Of a stretch of 18,985 nucleotides of DNA, positions 14,401 through 18,985 are shown in pieces. How positions within the stretch are numbered: position 1 is the stretch's first letter; each line of letters starts with the position of its first letter. A program made the position numbers and the translations under genes. The stretch lies in assembly GCA_002339325.1 (NCBI GenBank), contig DDKK01000032.1, forward strand, positions 1 to 18,985, in the 5' to 3' direction. Origin of the DNA: Nitrospiraceae bacterium UBA2600. GTDB lineage: Bacteria; Nitrospirota; Thermodesulfovibrionia; Thermodesulfovibrionales; Thermodesulfovibrionaceae. The notes beneath the pieces were generated by a model, which made no database searches, was not told the origin of the DNA, and saw only the letters and a program-made list of their open reading frames with translations.

Positions 14401-14569
14401 GCCTGAACAAATATTCGTTAATAAACTCGTATATCTCTTAAGTAACTTTAAAAAAAATGGTCTTATAGGAGAGTTAAAGTTTCAAACTGACGGATTTGAA
14501 ATAGACATCAAAGAGCTGGAGAAATTAATCGATTTCCAGAAAAAACTAATCTCAAAATTGGAGAGATAA
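11447..14569 (+). CDS. mfd: Transcription-repair coupling factor Mfd
   Basis: Mfd removes RNA polymerase stalled at DNA damage and recruits UvrA. This one is 1040 aa, about 100 shorter than E. coli Mfd (1148); most of the difference is before the RNAP-interaction domain. The N-terminal UvrB-like part has GYRQVELV (144-151), GEFSHHG and EYPVRVEFFGDEIEEL, the UvrA-binding region. The RNAP-interaction domain starts near 376 (GDYIVHKDHGIGIFRGIKRQ). The translocase has Walker A GDAGYGKT (527-534), the DEEQ box (628-631) and QIRGRVGRG, then the TRG region (GAGFHIALKDLEIRGAGELL). A C-terminal regulatory domain (from about 940) completes the protein. The ATG at 11447 has only a weak purine-rich upstream site. 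The next gene starts 2 nt after its stop. Confidence 0.96.
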   Translation: MNSLEYTSNLSEALKTESSKIISLIKTTEEIYNLSLTALALGLIFLKESFLVFEENEENAYKLFTATKTFSQFFNISEDILFLPSEGAERIKTVFEILHNKKNRIITTFEASKVNSNIKPLSIQLKKGLTVEREVLKKSLLDAGYRQVELVTQEGEFSHHGWVFDIWNTAEEYPVRVEFFGDEIEELKIFYPDTQRSFKSVEEAWIFPFLEKEKDCEITELSEFEIIFSVNKNLDYKKSKVVKISHLPVKFSSRAVDAEDRPFSGLGVFPEERKVIADFPKNLKKLGVPIIFSINSLGKAEFIKEILFNHGIIAPLIGKSDVGNYSGKYLLTISELQEGLFRDNIMILTENEIFGEKTIKRKKPPLQKLPVDGLEINEGDYIVHKDHGIGIFRGIKRQKYEEMEEDVLVLEYRDGDIVYVPTWGIDKIYRYSAKEGFTPALDKPGTNRWQRAKEKERKRIHDIADRLIKIYAHRKTERGFTYSEDTEIHRNFDEFFPYEETEDQQKAIEEILKRMRQPLPLEVLLCGDAGYGKTEVAMRAAFRAVYDGKQVVVLTPTTLLSEQHYRNFKKRFELFPVRIECLNRFRKEKEIERVIEDTKNGKVDILIGTHMLILKNIDFADIGLMIIDEEQKFGVIQKEKIKERYPKVDLITITATPIPRTLQIGLSGLWDIFVIQTPPKERLAVKTFIIQENDKVIKEAIEKEMNRGGQIFFLHNRINDIESIYSKIKELVPKAKIAVVHGRTKEKILDKTMIEFLDGKIDILLCTSIIASGIDIPNVNTIIIDQAHLFGLSDLYQIRGRVGRGDKQAFAYMIVPPEDTLTENAKKRIKAIKEMSYLGAGFHIALKDLEIRGAGELLGIEQSGVNRVGFDLYIEMLNEAVKEIKGELISEVKLPEVQLKIPAFIPQNYVEETSMRLRIYRKLSQSRDIDSLEKLKEEVFDRFGKLPREVENLFNIAQIRILSSRLNIAKVQQTKRGFRFTIQDTPEQIFVNKLVYLLSNFKKNGLIGELKFQTDGFEIDIKELEKLIDFQKKLISKLER

Positions 14570-14571
14570 AA

Positions 14572-15306
14572 ATGATATACTATAAAATCATGAATTTCCT
14601 ATTGAAACTTATAACATTGTCAATTGCCTTAATCATTGTAGGATGCATGAGCGATGAAAGGATTAGGCAAACAAATGAATCAGATTTTCACAAGGAAATT
14701 GGCTTTGCTTACTACATAGAGAAAAATTATCAACTTGCCTATTCCTCTTTTCATAAAGCCTTACAGATTGACCCCAATAACAAAGATGCTTTACATGGTT
14801 TAGCTCTTGTGCATATGGAGTTTCAAGAGTATGAGATGGCAAGAGATTTATTCCTTCGAACACTCTCCATTGACCCTAATTATGCTGATGCATGGTTTAA
14901 TCTGGGACTTTGCTACCAAAAACTAAACATGCACAATGAAGCAATTAATGCTTTCAGCAAAGCTTTAAACAATCCCTTTTTTGTAACTCAAGACAAGGCT
15001 TATTTCGGTCAAGGATTATCTTACTACAGGATTGGGAAATATGAAGATGCAAAAAATTCTCTTGACAGAGCCATAAAAAGAAATGTCCTTCTATTCGATG
15101 CTCATTTATATTTAGCTCTTGTGTATCAGAAACTGGGGGCATACTCAGAAGCATCAAAAACCCTTAAATACTCTCTAAAAATTAATCCTAACTATAAAGG
15201 AGATATTGATAGATTCACAAAAGATTTAATAGATGCCTCTAAATCAGAAAAGGGAGCAATTCCTAAAGAGGATATTCTTGACCTCATCGAAATTCTAAAG
15301 TATTAA
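14572..15306 (+). CDS. TPR-repeat lipoprotein
   Basis: A 244-aa predicted lipoprotein. The signal peptide ends in the lipobox IVGC (22-25) with acylated Cys25; the residue after it (Met) does not signal retention in the inner membrane, so outer-membrane sorting by the Lol system is expected. Behind it are about five tetratricopeptide repeats between residues 43 and 215, such as YQLAYSSFHKALQIDPNN, YEMARDLFLRTLSIDPNYAD, HNEAINAFSKAL and YSEASKTLKYSLKINPNYKG. The layout resembles PilF/PilW, the pilotin of type IV pili, but no pilus gene is nearby and repeats of this sort are generic. The ATG at 14572 has GGAGAG in the end of mfd at good spacing. murJ follows after 1 nt. Confidence 0.85.
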   Translation: MIYYKIMNFLLKLITLSIALIIVGCMSDERIRQTNESDFHKEIGFAYYIEKNYQLAYSSFHKALQIDPNNKDALHGLALVHMEFQEYEMARDLFLRTLSIDPNYADAWFNLGLCYQKLNMHNEAINAFSKALNNPFFVTQDKAYFGQGLSYYRIGKYEDAKNSLDRAIKRNVLLFDAHLYLALVYQKLGAYSEASKTLKYSLKINPNYKGDIDRFTKDLIDASKSEKGAIPKEDILDLIEILKY

Positions 15307-15307
15307 A

Positions 15308-16864
15308 ATGGCTAAGGGAAGAATAGTTAAGGCTGCCGGAGCTATATCCGTTGCTACCACCTTAAGTAGAATCTTAGGATACATAAAGGATATGATTCTC
15401 GCCAAATACTTTGGAGCAACCGGTTTGAGTGATGTCTTCTTTGTTGCATTCAGAATTCCCAACTTACTAAGAGAGCTTTTTGCAGAAGGCTCAATGTCAT
15501 CGGCCGTTGTTCCAGTATTAAAGGAATCGCAAGTAAAGCATGGAGTAGAAGAAACAAAGAAAATTGTAAAAAGCCTGTTTACTTTTATACTATTTGTTGT
15601 TGGCATAATTACAATCTTTGGAATAATACTAAGCCCACAGATAGTAAAGTTTATTGCTCCAGGCTTTATTGAAAATCCTGAAAAATTCAATATAACCGTT
15701 CTTCTAACGAGAATCATGTTTCCTTTCTTGCTTTTTATCAGTTTAGCTGCTCTTACAATGGGAACACTAAATACGAATAATACATTCTTTATCCCTGCCC
15801 TTGCACCTTGCTTCTTAAACATATCTATAATAATTTTCACGACAGTTTTCAGTAGCTTATTCCTTAATCCTATAATAGCAGTAGCTGTGGGGGTTACAGT
15901 AGGAGGGTTACTTCAATGGCTTGTGCAACTTCCTGAATTTTACAAAAGCGGTTTTAAACTTGGACTTACGGCCTTACATCCTGCCTTAAAAAAAATTCTC
16001 CTATTAATAATTCCCACAACTCTCGCGATGGCAGTTAATCAGATTAATATTTTTGTAAGCACTATTATCGCGAGCTTTCTTCCTGATGGCAGTATAACCT
16101 ATCTTTATTATTCAATGAGACTTATTCAACTTCCCATTGGAGTATTTGGAGTGGCCGTTGGTATGGCCGTTTTACCTACGCTATCACAACATGTAGCCGA
16201 AGGAAACAGGGATAAACTTGCCACAGATTTTACATTTTCGCTCAAGCTTCTGTTTTTCCTTACTGTTCCCTCTACATTAGGTTTAATTATGCTTAAAGAG
16301 CCGATTGTTAATACACTTTTTCAGAGAGGCATTTTTGACCTTAAAGCCACATTAAATACAGCTCAAGCATTACTTTTTTACAGCATTGGCATAATCGGAA
16401 CAGTAGGGTCAAGAACAATTACAGCCACCTTTTATTCTCTTCAAGACACGAAAACTCCTGTTATATGTGCAACTGCAGGAATGGTTACAAACATCTGTCT
16501 TTCCTTTATTCTTATGGAAAACATGAAACATAATGGATTAGCTCTTGCCTATTCTATGGCAGCAACGGTTCAGTTTATTATGCTTTCAGTTTTCATAAAA
16601 AGAAAAGTAAATATAATCTCATTCTCTTCTATAACACTTTCATTTCTTAAAAGTTTTTTAGCAGCCTTAGTCAGTGTTTCGGTTGCTAAACTGATATGTA
16701 GCATAGATAGTTCTCTCTGGCAGCATAGCGAAAAAATGCCTCTTAAGTTCTTACTTCTGAGCATCTCTATTGCAACTGCTGCCTTGCTATATCTAATGAT
16801 TTGCTATTTGATGAAACATGAGGAACTAAGTTATATTTTAAAAAAGTTTAGGAGGCAGAAATGA
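15308..16864 (+). CDS. murJ: Lipid II flippase MurJ (MviN)
   Basis: MurJ flips lipid II across the inner membrane for peptidoglycan synthesis. The 518-aa product is an all-helical membrane protein of the MOP superfamily, with about 14 hydrophobic segments. Its N-terminus has SRILGYIKDMILAKYFGA and SDVFFVAFRIPNLLRELFAE, followed by GSMSSAVVPVL. This is the MurJ signature, including the arginines of the central cavity (near 21 and 49). Later parts include YYSMRLIQLPIGVFGVAVG and AVLPTLSQH, also typical. It starts 1 nt after the TPR gene and its stop overlaps the next gene by 4 nt (ATGA), so the operon is translationally coupled. No truncation is seen. The family assignment is firm; gene names mviN and murJ are synonyms. 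Confidence 0.95.
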   Translation: MAKGRIVKAAGAISVATTLSRILGYIKDMILAKYFGATGLSDVFFVAFRIPNLLRELFAEGSMSSAVVPVLKESQVKHGVEETKKIVKSLFTFILFVVGIITIFGIILSPQIVKFIAPGFIENPEKFNITVLLTRIMFPFLLFISLAALTMGTLNTNNTFFIPALAPCFLNISIIIFTTVFSSLFLNPIIAVAVGVTVGGLLQWLVQLPEFYKSGFKLGLTALHPALKKILLLIIPTTLAMAVNQINIFVSTIIASFLPDGSITYLYYSMRLIQLPIGVFGVAVGMAVLPTLSQHVAEGNRDKLATDFTFSLKLLFFLTVPSTLGLIMLKEPIVNTLFQRGIFDLKATLNTAQALLFYSIGIIGTVGSRTITATFYSLQDTKTPVICATAGMVTNICLSFILMENMKHNGLALAYSMAATVQFIMLSVFIKRKVNIISFSSITLSFLKSFLAALVSVSVAKLICSIDSSLWQHSEKMPLKFLLLSISIATAALLYLMICYLMKHEELSYILKKFRRQK

Positions 16865-17490
16865 AAATAAAAAAATTTGAAGTCGGTCCTCTGTTGGTAA
16901 ACTGTTATGTTGTTTATGATGAAACATCAAAAGAATGCTTCATTATAGACCCAGGAGATGAACCTGATTTGATATTAGATTTTGTAAAAGAAGAGGAACT
17001 TAATGTCAGTTACATAATTTGCACTCACGGTCATTTTGACCACATTGGCGCTGTGGGAGAAATAAAAGAAGCAACAGGCGCCGAGATTATTCTGCATGAA
17101 AAAGACTTGGAGATTTATAAAAACTCTCCCATAGTGGCAAGCCAATTTTTTGGAATTGACATGGAAATACAACCAGACCCTGACAGACTTATTAAAGATG
17201 AAGACTTAATAAAAATATTCAAAAGAGAAATTCAAGCCATACACACTCCAGGACATTCGCCCGGTAGTATTTCTATTCATTTTGATGGCTATCTATTTAC
17301 AGGGGACACACTTTTTGCAGGTTCCGTAGGTAGGACAGACCTTTTCGGAGGAAATATGCAGGAACTAATGAAGTCTTTAAAGAAAATAGCTCAACTTCCC
17401 TCTGAAACTATTATACTGCCAGGTCACGGACCGAAATCAAAATTAGAAACAGAAAAGAAAACAAACCCTTTCTATCATGATATTCTATAG
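16861..17490 (+). CDS. Metallo-beta-lactamase-fold hydrolase, glyoxalase II-like
   Basis: A 209-aa metallohydrolase with the complete metal-binding set: H56, H58, D60 and H61 in THGHFDHIG, H132 in PGHSPGS, D149 in TGDTLFAGSVGRTD and H189 in LPGHG. The short form with FEVGPLLVNCYVV at the start belongs to the glyoxalase II-like family often annotated as hydroxyacylglutathione hydrolase. The C-terminal helical domain of true glyoxalase II is missing, so the substrate is probably another thioester or is unknown. It is cytoplasmic, with no signal peptide. The start overlaps murJ by 4 nt behind AGGAGG, and the 3' end overlaps the next gene by 14 nt. The role next to murJ is not clear. Confidence 0.92.
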   Translation: MKIKKFEVGPLLVNCYVVYDETSKECFIIDPGDEPDLILDFVKEEELNVSYIICTHGHFDHIGAVGEIKEATGAEIILHEKDLEIYKNSPIVASQFFGIDMEIQPDPDRLIKDEDLIKIFKREIQAIHTPGHSPGSISIHFDGYLFTGDTLFAGSVGRTDLFGGNMQELMKSLKKIAQLPSETIILPGHGPKSKLETEKKTNPFYHDIL

Positions 17491-18985
17491 GTTTCTATTA
17501 ATCTTCTTGATTATAACCTGCCTTTCATGTAGCAAAACATCAGATGAGAAAACAGCAAAAACTCAAATAGAGGAATTTAAAGGAAATCCTGTTATCATCG
17601 GAGTTTTACCAGAGGAATCTCCCCGAGTTGTTTACGAAAAATTCTATCCATTAAGAAAATTCCTTTCTCACTCTCTTCAAAAACCCGTAACCATAGATAT
17701 TGCAAGGGATTTTGAAGATTTAGAGACAAAAATTAAAAATAATAAAATACATCTTCTTGTGATTGACCCAACTACTTATTGCGAGCTCAAATGGCATATG
17801 AAAAATAAGATTTTTCCTCTCATAAAACCTGAAGGCGGTATTGCTGAGACCAGAAGCGTATTTGTCACAAAAGAGGGGAATAATATAGAAAAGATATTCG
17901 ATTCCCTTGGCAAAAAACTTGCTCTTGGTGAAGAAAAATCATCTTTCAGTTATCTCATACCTATGTCTATGTTAAGAGATGTGGATATATCAATCAAAGA
18001 TTTCAAATCCGTTGATATGCTCTACAAAGAGCAAAGAATTGCCCTTTCCATACTTATCGGAGATTACGACATAGGAGCTATGAGCGAAATAACTGCTAAC
18101 AAATATCTAAAAGACGGTCTAAAAATAATAAGAGCTTCTGAGCCTACACCAAAATTCTTAATAGCCTACGTTAACGCTTTAAACAGAGAAGATAAAGAAA
18201 AAATCAGAGATGCCATAATAAATAAAGCAGACAAGGAAATTCGAAATTCCATGGGCGTAGAGAAGTTTGTAGTTGCAGAAGATAGAGACTTTGATTATAT
18301 AAGAGTACTCATAAGAAATGTAAAAGGAGTGGACTATATAGAGTATAGTCCTAAAACAATAAAAGTTGCTATCCTGCCCCTTTACAGCCCTCTCACAATA
18401 TATAAAAGATATGACCCACTTATGAGATATCTTTCTGAAAAGACTGGATATGAATTTAAGCTCGTTATTCCTAAAAACTTCGAAGAGTTTATCCATATTG
18501 TATCTCAAGGTAAAGTTCATTTCTCTTATCAAAACCCCTATGTTTTTTCTATAATTCTTCGTAAATTTCCTATAAAACCCCTTGCAATTACAGTAGGTGA
18601 AGACTGTACTGCTGATGAAGGAATCTGTGGAAATGAGAAATTCCGAGGCATCATAATAACGAGAAAAGATGGAAATATAAATAAAATTGAAGATTTAAGA
18701 GCCAAAAAAATCATGATAGTATCACCAACTTCAGCAGGAGGATATCTGTCTCAAAAGTTGTATCTTGAGAAAAAAGGCTTTGACATGAGAAAAGATTTTA
18801 AATTGATTGACGCAAAAAGGCAAGAAAAAGTCATAATCGGCGTTTATCGGGGAGAAGCTGATGCTGGTTTCGTAAGAGAAGCTGCATTAAGCGTGTGGGC
18901 AAAAGAAGTTGACATCTCAAAAATCAAAATTCTTGACTACGGTGAATATCTACCAAACTGGCCTTTTGCAGTGGTGAACAATCAA
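17477..18985 (+). CDS. Lipoprotein with two tandem PhnD-like substrate-binding domains, 3' end cut
   Basis: Hand translation from the ATG at 17477 is open for 503 codons to the window end. The N-terminus MIFYRFLLIFLIITCLSCSK is a signal peptide with an imperfect lipobox (CLSC, Cys18). Two domains follow that look like the same fold: domain 1 (about 36-270) starts VIIGVLPEESPRVVYEKFYP; domain 2 (about 295-503) starts KVAILPLYSPLTIYKRYDPL and has FSYQNPYVF, KKIMIVSPTSAGG and GEADAGFVREA. These match the phosphate/phosphonate PhnD-type binding family; the ligand is unknown. It ends in WPFAVVNNQ, near the end of the second domain, so a fusion to a further domain cannot be excluded. It overlaps the hydrolase gene by 14 nt. 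No permease or ATPase of a transporter is visible. Confidence 0.85.
   Translation, partial: MIFYRFLLIFLIITCLSCSKTSDEKTAKTQIEEFKGNPVIIGVLPEESPRVVYEKFYPLRKFLSHSLQKPVTIDIARDFEDLETKIKNNKIHLLVIDPTTYCELKWHMKNKIFPLIKPEGGIAETRSVFVTKEGNNIEKIFDSLGKKLALGEEKSSFSYLIPMSMLRDVDISIKDFKSVDMLYKEQRIALSILIGDYDIGAMSEITANKYLKDGLKIIRASEPTPKFLIAYVNALNREDKEKIRDAIINKADKEIRNSMGVEKFVVAEDRDFDYIRVLIRNVKGVDYIEYSPKTIKVAILPLYSPLTIYKRYDPLMRYLSEKTGYEFKLVIPKNFEEFIHIVSQGKVHFSYQNPYVFSIILRKFPIKPLAITVGEDCTADEGICGNEKFRGIIITRKDGNINKIEDLRAKKIMIVSPTSAGGYLSQKLYLEKKGFDMRKDFKLIDAKRQEKVIIGVYRGEADAGFVREAALSVWAKEVDISKIKILDYGEYLPNWPFAVVNNQ

Noticed and set aside
15295..15840. 181-codon open frame on the minus strand opposite murJ
   Set aside because: It lies wholly antisense to the conserved N-terminus of MurJ and has no recognisable motif.
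1..18985. CRISPR array, insertion sequence, integrase or defence island
   Set aside because: No regular direct repeats, terminal inverted repeats or transposase/integrase motifs were seen; the window is densely packed housekeeping genes.

Overview
The window is 19 kb of AT-rich, gene-dense bacterial chromosome with no gap over 160 bp. The Lol-type lipoprotein-release genes, the lipoprotein signal peptides and a MurJ flippase point to a Gram-negative cell. The heavy use of ATA, AGA and AGG codons would suit a thermophile. A Thermodesulfovibrio-like member of Nitrospirota, or a deep relative, would fit, but this is inference from style and gene order, not an identification. I see no insertion sequence, prophage, CRISPR array or other mobile element.

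Region 1 (minus strand, 9041 down to 1) is one long co-directional run. It starts at an HU/IHF gene behind a clear promoter and continues with a MerR-type regulator, tRNA-Pro(GGG), lysS, a LolC/E-type permease, a small membrane protein, lolD, thrS, infC, rpmI, rpmH, yidD and yidC (cut by the window edge). Neighbours overlap or nearly touch. The run joins tRNA charging, initiation factor 3, two small ribosomal proteins, membrane-protein insertion and lipoprotein release. Two partners usually found in these clusters are absent: rplT is not behind rpmI, and rnpA is not between rpmH and yidD, where the two genes overlap directly.

Region 2 (9143-11446) holds an AMMECR1-domain gene on the plus strand, with an extended -10 promoter that predicts a leaderless mRNA. 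It converges on hflX (minus strand) and overlaps its 3' end. hflX has an open, conserved-looking N-terminal segment of 73 codons with no ATG, GTG or TTG. Its best start is an ATA behind a strong Shine-Dalgarno.

Region 3 (plus strand, 11447 to the end) is a tight operon: mfd, a TPR lipoprotein, murJ, a metallo-beta-lactamase-fold hydrolase and a lipoprotein with two tandem PhnD-like binding domains that runs off the window.

The main point of interest is the start-codon pattern. infC (168 aa, overlapping the thrS stop codon as ATAG) and hflX (545 aa) both appear to start with AUA. IF3 discriminates against non-standard start codons and autoregulates infC this way in E. coli, and both IF3 and HflX act on ribosome subunit dissociation. 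A shared IF3-sensitive control is therefore a testable hypothesis. The missing rnpA raises the separate question of which RNase P this organism uses.
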